Below, piece by piece: positions 9,279-18,064 of a stretch of DNA of 56,968 nt (positions are counted from its first letter, which is position 1; each line of letters opens with the position of its first letter). Origin of the DNA: Roseibacillus sp. (GTDB lineage Bacteria > Verrucomicrobiota > Verrucomicrobiia > Verrucomicrobiales > Akkermansiaceae); NCBI GenBank assembly GCA_022448985.1, contig JAKVCR010000062.1:1-56968 (forward strand), written 5' to 3'. A program made the translations under genes and the position numbers. Below the pieces are notes generated by a model. The model had not been told where the DNA came from, did no database searches, and was given only the letters and a program-made list of their open reading frames with translations.

Positions 9279-12200
9279 ATGATGCCCTTCCGTCGTTCCG
9301 CCCCGGCCCTCTGCCTCCTCGCCATTATCCTCCTTGCCGCCCCACCCGCGAGCGCCCGCCTCTATATCACCGAGTTTCTGGCCGAGAACAGCGACGGTCT
9401 GCGAGACAGTGATGGCGACTCCTCGGATTGGATCGAACTATTCAATTCCGGCCCGGTGGCAGTCAACCTCGGCGGCTACTTCCTCACCGACGACGAATCG
9501 GCCCTCACCAAGTGGCCCATCCCTTCCGTGCAACTCGATGCCGGGCAGTTCCTTCTCGTCTTCGCCTCCGAGAAGGACCGCCGGGTGGTCGGCCAGGAAC
9601 TGCATACCAACTTCAAGCTCGACCAACAGGGCGAATATCTCGGCCTGATCGCGCCCGACGGTAGTTCAGTGGTGTCCGATTTTGGATCGACCGACAACCC
9701 GCTTCCCCGCCAGCGCGAAGATATCTCCTACGGACTCATGCAGACTGGCAACCGCACTTCGCGTGTCCTGCTCGCCCGCGACGCGGCCGCCAAGGTTCAC
9801 GTCCCCACCACTGATGCCGACGCTACCCTGGGAACGGCGTGGACTGAGATTCCATTCGATGACGAGGACTGGCGCGATGCCGCAACCGGGGTGGGCTATG
9901 ACGAAAACAGTACATATATCCCCGAGTTCGGGGCAGGCGGGAACCTTGAGGATGACCTCAACGGAGTGAGCACGACCCTCTACCTCCGTGTCCCTTTCGA
10001 ACTCACCGATGCCTCCGCGGTCGCAGAACTCTCCCTGCGCATGAAGTATGACGACGGCTTCGCAGCCTACCTGAATGGAACCTGGGTCGAGTCCGAGAAT
10101 GCGCCCTCCCCGCAGAGCCTGGACTACGACTCGGAAGCAACCTCCAACCATACCGACAGCTCGGCAGTAACCTACCAGGAGTTCGATCTCACCAGTCAGG
10201 TCTCACTCCTGCGAAATGGCACCAATATTCTGGCGATCCATGGTCTCAACGACGGCATTGGCAGCTCGGACATGCTTATAAGCCCGGAACTGCATTCCGT
10301 ACAGGTCACCAATCCCTCCGTGGGCGAAGCTGGCTTCCTGGGAAATCCCACCCCAGGCGCCTACAATGGCGACACCTTCGCCGGGTTCGTGGAGGACACC
10401 AAGTTCAGCATCAACCGCGGATTCTATACCAGGCCGTTCCAGCTTCAACTCACCAGCGCCACCGAGGGCGCGGAAATCCGTTACACCCTCGACGGATCAA
10501 CTCCCAGTTCTACCAGCGGCCAGGTCTACCGGAACCCGATCACGATCAGTGAAACGCGTGGAACGCGCGTTGTCCGGGCCATGGCGCATAAGTCTGGATT
10601 CCAGCCCACCAATGTGGACACCCACACCTACATCTTTCCCTCTGACGTCGGGTTTGGAAGCACTGATTCACTCAGGGCCGTTCCTTCCATCTCCCTCATT
10701 ACGCAGAATTCCGGTTTCCTCAATGAAGGAGGAAGCAATATCCGCGAAGAGTATGCTGCCTCGATCGAGATGATCTACCCCGACGGGAGAGAGGGTTTCC
10801 AGGAAAACGGCGGAATCAGCAATTATGGTGGCCGCTTTACCAATTTCCGGAAGAAGAGTTTTCGCGTCGCCTTCCGGGAACGCTTTGGCAAGACCAAGGT
10901 CCGGTATCCGATCTTCGAGGGCTTCCAGTACAAGCATCACCCCCCCGCCGAGGTCTTTGATGTGATCAACCTCCGCAGCGGATCACATGACATGAACTCG
11001 CGAGGCGCCTACATGTCCAACCGGTTCACCGACGACACGATGCTGGACATGGGAAACATCGGCCCCCACGGACGCTTCGTGCATGTCTATCTCAACGGGA
11101 GGTACTGGGGACAGTATCACATGCGTGAACGGTGGAGCGCCGACATGGCTTCCAGCTATTTTGGTGGACCCAAGGGCGACTATGAAGCTGTCAACGCCAA
11201 CGATAACTTCCGGAATGACGAGGAAGTTTACGATGGTCCGGGACAATTCTGGAGCACTACCAAGTCACTGGTGGCAGGATCCGATCCCTTCAACAATGCT
11301 TCCGATCACATCGATGTGGCCAACATCATCGATTTCATGCTCGTGTGGGTGAGTGGTGACTCCGAGAGTGAATTCCGGGCCATTGGCTCCTCCATCCACA
11401 ACATCCCCTTCAAGTTCATGATCAAGGATGCGGATGGCTACCTTCGCGGCACCAGCTCGGGCAAGGCCGGACATGCCGGTCCCCTCAGCGTCATGTCGCG
11501 GATGAAAAGCGGCCTTGGGGGCGGGGATTTCCGCATCCTGGTTGCCGACCGGATTCACAAGCACTTCTTCAATGACGGGGCCTTTACACCCGCGAACAAT
11601 ATCGAGCGCCTGCGCAAACGGGTGGACGAGGCCCGCCCCGGTTTCATTTCAGAGGCCGCCCGCTGGAACTTCCGCTCCCCGGGCTCCTGGGAATCGTACC
11701 AGTCCAACCTGATGAGCAGCCATTTCCCGGGACTGACCAATACCATGATCGGGCGCTTCAGGTCCCAGGGAATGTATCCCGATATCATTGCCCCGGTATT
11801 CAGCCAGCATGGTGGATCCGTCCTCCGCACCACGCCCGTCACCATGTCAACGGATGCCGACACGATCTACTACACCCTGGACGGAAGTGACCCGCGCCTT
11901 CCCGGTGGAATTGCCAATCCCACCGCCTCCCTGACCTCCTTCGGTGGTGGCAATCCGGCCGACCCCCCACAGACCTTCATCACCACCGGACACGTGTGGA
12001 AATTCCTCGATGATGGCAGCGACCAGGGCACAGCCTGGCGCGAGAACGGGTTCGATGACTCCTCCTGGTCTGAAGGCCCCTCCGAACTCGGCTACGGTTC
12101 CGATGGTGAGGGATCGGGCACGACCGTCTCGTTTGGACCGAACAGCAACAGCAAGTATGCAACCACCTATTTCCGGACAGACGTCGACATTCCCGATCCG

Positions 12201-13541
12201 TCCAATTTCCTCCGCTTTACTCTCCGGTTGAAGTACGACGATGCGGCCGCGGTCTATCTCAACGGATCCGAAATCCTCCGGACTCCCAACCTTCCGGCCA
12301 ATGCTGACTACGATCAGTATGCCAGCAGCACCACCAGCAGCGAAGATTCGTGGTTCGACTACACCATTCCTGTCAGCTCATTCCGGGCCGGAATAAACAA
12401 TCTTGCAGTTGAGGTCCATCAGGCCAGCGGCACCAGTTCGGACATGCGCATGGACATGGTCCTCCGTGGAGAGACCACTGCCGGGGGAGGCGGAGGGGGC
12501 GACAACGTCTCTGACCCCATCTTCTTCACTGAACCTGCCAGACTGCGGGCCCGTGCCTACAACAACGGCACCGGGGAATGGAGCGCCCTCAATGAAGCCC
12601 TCTTCACCATTGATACGGAACCGGCAGCCCCGGGTAATCTCGTCATTGCGGAAATGCACTATCATCCCGCCAGCCCGGAGACAGTAGCTGAGTCCTCCGT
12701 AAGCAATGACCGTGACGACTACGAATTCCTCGAATTCCTGAACATCGGACCACGGAACGTTGACCTCACCGATGTCCGCTTCAGCGAAGGGATCAATTTC
12801 ACCTTCCCCGAGAATACAGTTCTTGCCTCCGGTGCCCGCCTGCTCCTCCTCCGTAACCGGCTCGCCTACGAGGCGCGCTATGGTTCTCTTCCCAGTGTCC
12901 AGTGGTTCGAATACACCGGTCGCCTCAGCAACGATGGTGAGACTGTCATCATTCGGGGTTCCAATCTCGAACCCATCCTCGACTTTACCTACAACGACCA
13001 ACTCCCCTGGCCCACTGCCGCCGACGGGGCCGGCCCCAGTATGGTTCTGGTTAATCCCTCGGGCGATCCGGACCACGGTGAGGCAGCCAACTGGACTGCC
13101 AGCCGGAACCCGGGCGGCTCTCCCGGAACGACGGAGTCCAGCGGGGTGGACTATGCCTCCTGGGCTGCCACCAGCAATGTTCAGGGTGGCCCCAACGATG
13201 ACGATGACCACGACACCATCAGCAACTTCATGGAGTTCCTCCATGGTTCGCGCCCGGATGCTGCCAGTGACGCCCCGGGACTGCAGGTCAGCGCACAGAG
13301 ACTTGAGGTCAACGGTGAAGAGGGAGACTACCTCGTCATCACCTACCAGAAAAACCTCAACGCCCTGGGCACTCTCACCATCGAACTCTCCAGCGATCTC
13401 ATCACCTGGAACTCCGGTTCCAACCTGACCGAGTTCCTGACACAGGTCGACAATGGAAACGGCACCGCCACCGTAACGGTACGCCTGAAGAACCCGGTGC
13501 GCATCCCCAGCAGATCCTTCGCCCGGTTACGGGGAGAGTAA
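9279..13541 (+). CDS. Giant secreted CotH-kinase / lamin-tail domain protein
   Basis: 1420 residues with a signal peptide (to about PASA, residue 26). Order, approximate: lamin-tail domain 28-135 (LYITEFLAENSDG, SDWIELFN); jelly-roll module ~184-342; chitobiase C-terminal-like module ~375-460 (IRYTLDGSTPSS); CotH-like region ~475-780 (NGRYWGQYHMRERW); second chitobiase-like module beginning ~855 (IYYTLDGSDPR) interrupted by a second copy of the jelly-roll module (~914-1065) and a Gly run; second lamin-tail domain ~1119-1225 (LVIAEMHYHPASP, YEFLEFLNIG); C-terminal beta module to the end. Known CotH proteins are atypical secreted kinases, but I cannot point to intact catalytic residues. The role is probably extracellular adhesion or polymer handling. 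ATGATG makes the start ambiguous by one codon. Confidence 0.9.
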   Translation: MMPFRRSAPALCLLAIILLAAPPASARLYITEFLAENSDGLRDSDGDSSDWIELFNSGPVAVNLGGYFLTDDESALTKWPIPSVQLDAGQFLLVFASEKDRRVVGQELHTNFKLDQQGEYLGLIAPDGSSVVSDFGSTDNPLPRQREDISYGLMQTGNRTSRVLLARDAAAKVHVPTTDADATLGTAWTEIPFDDEDWRDAATGVGYDENSTYIPEFGAGGNLEDDLNGVSTTLYLRVPFELTDASAVAELSLRMKYDDGFAAYLNGTWVESENAPSPQSLDYDSEATSNHTDSSAVTYQEFDLTSQVSLLRNGTNILAIHGLNDGIGSSDMLISPELHSVQVTNPSVGEAGFLGNPTPGAYNGDTFAGFVEDTKFSINRGFYTRPFQLQLTSATEGAEIRYTLDGSTPSSTSGQVYRNPITISETRGTRVVRAMAHKSGFQPTNVDTHTYIFPSDVGFGSTDSLRAVPSISLITQNSGFLNEGGSNIREEYAASIEMIYPDGREGFQENGGISNYGGRFTNFRKKSFRVAFRERFGKTKVRYPIFEGFQYKHHPPAEVFDVINLRSGSHDMNSRGAYMSNRFTDDTMLDMGNIGPHGRFVHVYLNGRYWGQYHMRERWSADMASSYFGGPKGDYEAVNANDNFRNDEEVYDGPGQFWSTTKSLVAGSDPFNNASDHIDVANIIDFMLVWVSGDSESEFRAIGSSIHNIPFKFMIKDADGYLRGTSSGKAGHAGPLSVMSRMKSGLGGGDFRILVADRIHKHFFNDGAFTPANNIERLRKRVDEARPGFISEAARWNFRSPGSWESYQSNLMSSHFPGLTNTMIGRFRSQGMYPDIIAPVFSQHGGSVLRTTPVTMSTDADTIYYTLDGSDPRLPGGIANPTASLTSFGGGNPADPPQTFITTGHVWKFLDDGSDQGTAWRENGFDDSSWSEGPSELGYGSDGEGSGTTVSFGPNSNSKYATTYFRTDVDIPDPSNFLRFTLRLKYDDAAAVYLNGSEILRTPNLPANADYDQYASSTTSSEDSWFDYTIPVSSFRAGINNLAVEVHQASGTSSDMRMDMVLRGETTAGGGGGGDNVSDPIFFTEPARLRARAYNNGTGEWSALNEALFTIDTEPAAPGNLVIAEMHYHPASPETVAESSVSNDRDDYEFLEFLNIGPRNVDLTDVRFSEGINFTFPENTVLASGARLLLLRNRLAYEARYGSLPSVQWFEYTGRLSNDGETVIIRGSNLEPILDFTYNDQLPWPTAADGAGPSMVLVNPSGDPDHGEAANWTASRNPGGSPGTTESSGVDYASWAATSNVQGGPNDDDDHDTISNFMEFLHGSRPDAASDAPGLQVSAQRLEVNGEEGDYLVITYQKNLNALGTLTIELSSDLITWNSGSNLTEFLTQVDNGNGTATVTVRLKNPVRIPSRSFARLRGE
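9828..10305 (+). repeat. Internal domain duplication, copy A, in the CotH/lamin-tail gene
   Basis: It encodes a ~155-residue jelly-roll-like module with the landmarks TAW-E--FDD--W, GYDEN, LRMKYDDGFAAYLNG and LRNGTNILAIHGLND. It matches copy B at 12019-12471 in landmark order and spacing at protein level, with clear divergence at DNA level. Confidence 0.7.
12019..12471 (+). repeat. Internal domain duplication, copy B, in the CotH/lamin-tail gene
   Basis: Landmarks are TAWRENGFDDSSW, ELGYGSDGE, LRLKYDDAAAVYLNG and FRAGINNLAVEVHQ, parallel to copy A. This copy sits inside the second chitobiase-like module: the YTLDGSDP strand precedes it, and the matching second half (ARLRARAYNNGTGEWSALNE) follows after a Gly-rich linker. 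Confidence 0.7.
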
Positions 13542-13787
13542 TCCTGCATGTTCAAATGCTCTCCGGGAGAGGGAGCCTGCCATTTTATGAGGCTGCCCTG
13601 ACCCGGAGGGATCTCTCCCCTCCCGGCAGCCTGGTCCCGGGACCGGAATGGCCTTGAGGAAGGGTCCCGGATCCGGTTGGGCATGCTGCCGCTATCAGAT
13701 GGTGGCACAAAAAAAGCTCTTGCCGCTCCATGACAGGACTGTGTGATTGAAAGAGGACCGGATTTCTGCAGTAACTTCGCGGAGCAT

Positions 13788-15998
13788 ATGAAGATTCACC
13801 CTGCCCCCGCTATCCTTGCCCTCCTCATCGCCACGCTTGCGGTTGCCAATGCCAATATCTACAAGACCCGCATCAATCCACACTGGGCTCCCGATGGAGC
13901 CTGGATGTGGTATCGTAATGACCTGGCGGAGGGAGAACGCGAATTCATCCTGGTCGATCTGAAGAAGGGACTGCGGCAGCGAGCCTTCGATCACGGAAAA
14001 CTGGCTGCCGCCCTCAAGGAAGCAGGCGCAGGAGAACCCAGGGCTGTCCAACTGCCCCTTGAGGATCTGAGCTTTGATCTTAAGAGCGGAACTACAACCT
14101 TCCGCATGCAGGGAAAATGGTACCGCTGCGATCTCAAGAACTACAGGGTTGAGCAGACCGAGAAACCGCAGGCTGCCGCAGCACCTCCGAAAAAAGAGGA
14201 GCAGAAGGAACCCCCTCGTGACAAACCCTACCGAGCCAGTCGTGACGTTTCTCCGGACGGTCAGTGGCGGGCCTACGTCAAGGACCACAACCTCTGGGTC
14301 CGCGCCAACAAGGAGGGGTCCGAGGAGAGGCAGCTCTCTACCGATGGAATGGACAAGAACAGCTATCAGGCCCCTTTCTGGGCCCCCAACTCAAACAACC
14401 TGATAGCCTTCCGGGTCCAACCCGGCGAAGTAGGGCCGGTTCATATGATTGAATCCTCTCCCCGGGAAGGGGGGCGGGCCAAACTGCATACCCGACGCTA
14501 CGCGCTGCCTGGCGACAAGTTCACCATTCACGAGCTGAACTGGTTCGATCTCGCCAAGCGCGAGCACAAGAAACCGGAAGGAGGCCTCATTGACTTCCGC
14601 GGTCCTCATCTTCGCTGGACGGAAGACGGTCGGCACATCCGTTACGAGAAGATCGATCGTGGACATCAACGGTTTCGCATTATCGAAGTGGATCTCTTCA
14701 CCGGCAGGCACCGGAACATCATCGACGAGCAGACCAAGACCTTCATCTGGACCGAACACGCGTTGAGAATGGGCATGCCCCGGGTCAACTGGCTCAAGCC
14801 CACGAAGGAGATACTTTATCTGTCCGAGAAGGACGGCCACCGGCACATCTACCTTGTCGATATCGCCACCGGCACAATGAAACCGGTCACCAAGGGCGAA
14901 TTCGTGGTGCGGTACGTGGACAAGGTGGACGAGGAAAAGCGGCAGATCTGGTTCCGGGCAAGCGGAAGGCACAAGGATCAGGATCCCTACCTCATGCACT
15001 TCTACCGTGTCAATTTTGACGGGACCGGTTTCACGGCCCTCACAGAAGGAAATGGCGACCATGAAATCCGCTATTCTCCGGACCGGAAGTTCATCATCGC
15101 CACCTATTCCCGGATCGACCGTGCTCCCGCCCACGAGTTGCGGCGCGTTTCCGACGGCAAACTCGTCTGCAAGCTGGAGGAAACTGATATCAGCGAACTG
15201 GTGGCCTCCGGATGGGAACCTCCTGAGGTATTCTCTGCCAAGGGCCGGGACGGCAAGACCGATATCTGGGGAATCGTATGCAAGCCCGCCGATTTCGACC
15301 CCTCCAGGAAGTACCCCGTCCTTGAGGACATGTATGCCGGCCCTCACGACTCCTACGTCCCCAAGCGCTGGAACCCGGGTCGACGCTATTCGGGATGGAC
15401 CGAAATGGGATTCGTCGTGATCAAGGTGGATGGGATGGGCACTGCCAATCGCTCCAAGGCATTTCACGACGCATGCTGGAAGAACCTGAAGGATGCCGGA
15501 TTTCCCGATCGCATCCTGTGGCACAAGGCCTACGCAAAGAAGAATCCCTGGTACGATATCACGCGGGTGGGCATCTATGGCGGATCGGCTGGCGGACAGA
15601 GTTCCACCGGCGCGCTCCTCTTCCATCCGGACTTCTACAAGGTGGCCGTCTCCTCCTGTGGCTGTCACGACAACCGCATGGACAAGGCTTCCTGGAATGA
15701 GCAGTGGATGGGCTATCCTGTTGGGCCTCACTACGCGGAATCCTCCAACATCGATAACGCCAACCGCCTGGAAGGACGACTCCTCCTCATTGTGGGAGAA
15801 CTCGATCGCAACGTCCCTCCGGAGTCGACCTTGCGACTCGCTGATGCCCTCATCCGAGCCAACAAGGATTTCGATCTGATCGTCGTCCCCAATGGAGGCC
15901 ACGGAGGCGGAGGACGTCACGGTGATCGCCGCCGGAAGGATTTCTTCCGCAAACACCTCCTTGGAATCGAGCCTCCCAATTACAATACCTCAAAGTAA
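13788..15998 (+). CDS. S9 family (prolyl oligopeptidase/DPP IV-type) peptidase
   Basis: 736 residues from the ATG at 13788, which begins a good signal peptide (MKIHPAPAILALLIATLAVANA); a GTG 45 bases upstream would add a non-signal extension and was not chosen. The N-terminal half is a DPP IV-type beta-propeller. The C-terminal alpha/beta hydrolase has the full triad: Ser600 in YGGSAGG, Asp673 in GELDRN and His705 in NGGHGGGG. A Pro/Lys/Glu linker (around APPKKEEQKEPPRD) interrupts the N-terminal region. It should cleave peptides outside the cytoplasm; specificity cannot be read from sequence. It heads a row of three secreted peptidase-like genes. Confidence 0.92.
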   Translation: MKIHPAPAILALLIATLAVANANIYKTRINPHWAPDGAWMWYRNDLAEGEREFILVDLKKGLRQRAFDHGKLAAALKEAGAGEPRAVQLPLEDLSFDLKSGTTTFRMQGKWYRCDLKNYRVEQTEKPQAAAAPPKKEEQKEPPRDKPYRASRDVSPDGQWRAYVKDHNLWVRANKEGSEERQLSTDGMDKNSYQAPFWAPNSNNLIAFRVQPGEVGPVHMIESSPREGGRAKLHTRRYALPGDKFTIHELNWFDLAKREHKKPEGGLIDFRGPHLRWTEDGRHIRYEKIDRGHQRFRIIEVDLFTGRHRNIIDEQTKTFIWTEHALRMGMPRVNWLKPTKEILYLSEKDGHRHIYLVDIATGTMKPVTKGEFVVRYVDKVDEEKRQIWFRASGRHKDQDPYLMHFYRVNFDGTGFTALTEGNGDHEIRYSPDRKFIIATYSRIDRAPAHELRRVSDGKLVCKLEETDISELVASGWEPPEVFSAKGRDGKTDIWGIVCKPADFDPSRKYPVLEDMYAGPHDSYVPKRWNPGRRYSGWTEMGFVVIKVDGMGTANRSKAFHDACWKNLKDAGFPDRILWHKAYAKKNPWYDITRVGIYGGSAGGQSSTGALLFHPDFYKVAVSSCGCHDNRMDKASWNEQWMGYPVGPHYAESSNIDNANRLEGRLLLIVGELDRNVPPESTLRLADALIRANKDFDLIVVPNGGHGGGGRHGDRRRKDFFRKHLLGIEPPNYNTSK

Positions 15999-16016
15999 AT
16001 TCCCTTTCAGCCGATC

Positions 16017-17852
16017 ATGAATGCGTATCCTACTTACCTGCTCCCCGTGACCCTTGTGCTGCTGGGAGCCGCCCTTCTACAGGCCCAGGTTTCCACCCAC
16101 GGTCCCCGCTACACCCCACCAAAAGGCCGAGAAATTGTAACCTCCCATACAAACGACTTCCGCGACTTACTGGACCGCTACCCCCGGGACCGGGACACCT
16201 TCCAGCGGGAGTTTCCATCCCGGTTGGAGGAAAGACGGATCGCAGGAATGGAGAAGTTCTTTGAGGACTGGCACCGCGTCCTCCTCGGAATGGACTTTGA
16301 TAAGATGAACCGATCGGGCCAGGTGGACTACATCCTCTTTCGCCATCGACTGGAACGCGACCAGGAGCAACTAGCCAGGGAAGCGGCCCATCTGCGGTCG
16401 ACTTCCACCCTCGTTCCGTTCGTAGAGAAGATCACAGCCCTGGAATACAGAAGACGCTCCCAGGACAAATACGATCCGCAAAAGCTTGCTCCGCAACTCG
16501 AAAAGCTGGCCCGCTCCATCGATGCACAGCGTAAAGAGATCGAAGAACTTGTAGGCAAAAGCCGGAAGCAGCAGCAGGAAGAAGGCCTTGATGAGGCAGC
16601 CGAAAAGAGCTTCAAGACCGCCGAAGATGCGTCCCGGGAATTGCAGCGGGTGGTCGATAACTGGTTCAATTACTACCGCGGCTACGATCCTCTCCTCACT
16701 TGGTGGATCACCGCTCCAAGCAAGAAACTGTCTGCCTCGTTGGCTGCATACGCCGACGCATTCAAGCCCGACCCAAAGCGCAAACCCAAGCCGGTCCAAA
16801 AACAGAAGAGGGAAGGGTTCAACGGCGAAAACCATGCTTCACCCGTTGGTAAGGAACAACTTGCCGCCTTGCTGAAGCGGGAAATGATTCCCTATTCAGC
16901 CGCCGAATTAGTTCGTCTCGGACAACAGGAACTGGCCTGGTGCGTGCAGGAGCAAAAGAAAGTAGCCAAGGAACTCGGATTCGGTAATGACGTCCTCGCT
17001 GCCCTGGAACACGTGAAGAAAAAGCACGTCCCCCCGGGAGAACAATCAGCCGTCATCCGCCGTCTGGCCCTTGAGGCCATTGCCTATCTCGAAAAGCACT
17101 CCCTGGTCACGATCCCGCAACTGGCCAAGGACAGTTGGCGGGTAGGGATGATGTCTCCAGGCCGTCAGCGTTTCAACCCCTTCTTCACAGGGGGATCCAC
17201 CATCAGCGTCTCTTACCCTCATCAGGACATGGAGCATGCCGACAAGCTTATGAGCATGCGGGGAAACAATCCGCATTTCTCGGCGGCGACCGTGCACCAC
17301 GAACTCATCCCCGGACACCATCTGCAGGACTTCATGACTTCCCGCTACAACACTCACCGGGGGATGTACCGGACTGTATTCTGGACCGAGGGTTGGGCTC
17401 TCTACTGGGAAATGCTGCTCTGGGATCGCGGCTTTCCAAAGACCCCCGAGGACAAGATGGGATTTCTCTTCTGGCGCATGCACCGCTGCGTCCGCATCAT
17501 CTTCTCCCTCGGTTACCACCTCAACGAGTTCACCCCCCAGGAGTGCGTGGACCTCCTGGTCGAAGTGGTCGGTCATGAGCGAACCCATGCTGAGGGGGAA
17601 GTCCGCCGCTCTCTGGCCCCGGGCACACCCGTTCTTTACCAGTGCGCCTACATGCTGGGAGGGATGCAATTCCATGTTCTCCACCGGGAACTCGTTATTT
17701 CCGGCAAGATGACTGCACGCGAATTTCACGATCGTATCCTACGGGGCAATCGCATTCCCGTGGAAATGGTCCGCGCTGAAATTTCCAGCGTTCCTCTCAC
17801 TCGGGACTACACCACCCGCTGGCGTTTCGCCGAGCAGTTCAAGCACGACTGA
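16017..17852 (+). CDS. DUF885 family predicted metallopeptidase
   Basis: 611 residues with a signal peptide (MNAYPTYLLPVTLVLLGAAL, ending near LQAQ). The DUF885 signature HHELIPGHH is at residues 427-435, where His and Glu residues are thought to bind metal. Other family landmarks are FFTGGSTISVSYP, TEGWALYWE and GGMQFHVLHRE. Length is usual for the family. Members are often found with peptidases; direct enzymology is sparse. The gene starts 18 bases after the S9 gene, so co-transcription is likely. Together with the two S9 enzymes it suggests peptide use from the surroundings. Confidence 0.9.
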   Translation: MNAYPTYLLPVTLVLLGAALLQAQVSTHGPRYTPPKGREIVTSHTNDFRDLLDRYPRDRDTFQREFPSRLEERRIAGMEKFFEDWHRVLLGMDFDKMNRSGQVDYILFRHRLERDQEQLAREAAHLRSTSTLVPFVEKITALEYRRRSQDKYDPQKLAPQLEKLARSIDAQRKEIEELVGKSRKQQQEEGLDEAAEKSFKTAEDASRELQRVVDNWFNYYRGYDPLLTWWITAPSKKLSASLAAYADAFKPDPKRKPKPVQKQKREGFNGENHASPVGKEQLAALLKREMIPYSAAELVRLGQQELAWCVQEQKKVAKELGFGNDVLAALEHVKKKHVPPGEQSAVIRRLALEAIAYLEKHSLVTIPQLAKDSWRVGMMSPGRQRFNPFFTGGSTISVSYPHQDMEHADKLMSMRGNNPHFSAATVHHELIPGHHLQDFMTSRYNTHRGMYRTVFWTEGWALYWEMLLWDRGFPKTPEDKMGFLFWRMHRCVRIIFSLGYHLNEFTPQECVDLLVEVVGHERTHAEGEVRRSLAPGTPVLYQCAYMLGGMQFHVLHRELVISGKMTAREFHDRILRGNRIPVEMVRAEISSVPLTRDYTTRWRFAEQFKHD

Positions 17853-17892
17853 TCCTGTGCAGGGGTTGCTCACCTTCCTGGCATACGCCACA

Positions 17893-17909
17893 TCGGGATA
17901 CTGTCCCGA
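17893..17909. other. Small inverted repeat between DUF885 and second S9 gene
   Basis: TCGGGA-tactg-TCCCGA, a 6-bp perfect stem with a 5-nt loop, 40 bases after the DUF885 stop. There is no T-run, so it is not a standard terminator. The remaining ~200 bp of this gap show nothing else I can name. Confidence 0.3.
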
Positions 17910-18064
17910 GATTCACCTGAACTCGAGCGCCTCTCAATATGACCAAGATAAAGACTGTTTAAGCAGAGTACCCGCCAGAAGGGGGCAGGGCCATTTCCTG
18001 TATCCGTAAAATCCTCACCCTGCCCGGCGCAACCTCTGACCTCTCTCCTTTTCTCCAATTCTCG

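Noticed and set aside
12378..13244. Open frame of 288 codons antisense to the CotH/lamin-tail gene
   Set aside because: The plus-strand frame encodes the second lamin-tail domain here. The antisense frame has no known motif.
13633..13644. Perfect 12-bp palindrome GGTCCCGGGACC in the gap before the first S9 gene
   Set aside because: A single copy in GC-rich DNA. It has no loop for a hairpin and no partner, so it can be chance.
14391..15956. Open frame of 521 codons antisense to the first S9 peptidase gene
   Set aside because: The plus-strand frame has a signal peptide and the complete Ser-Asp-His triad. The antisense frame shows no recognisable motif and is explained by GC-rich codon use.
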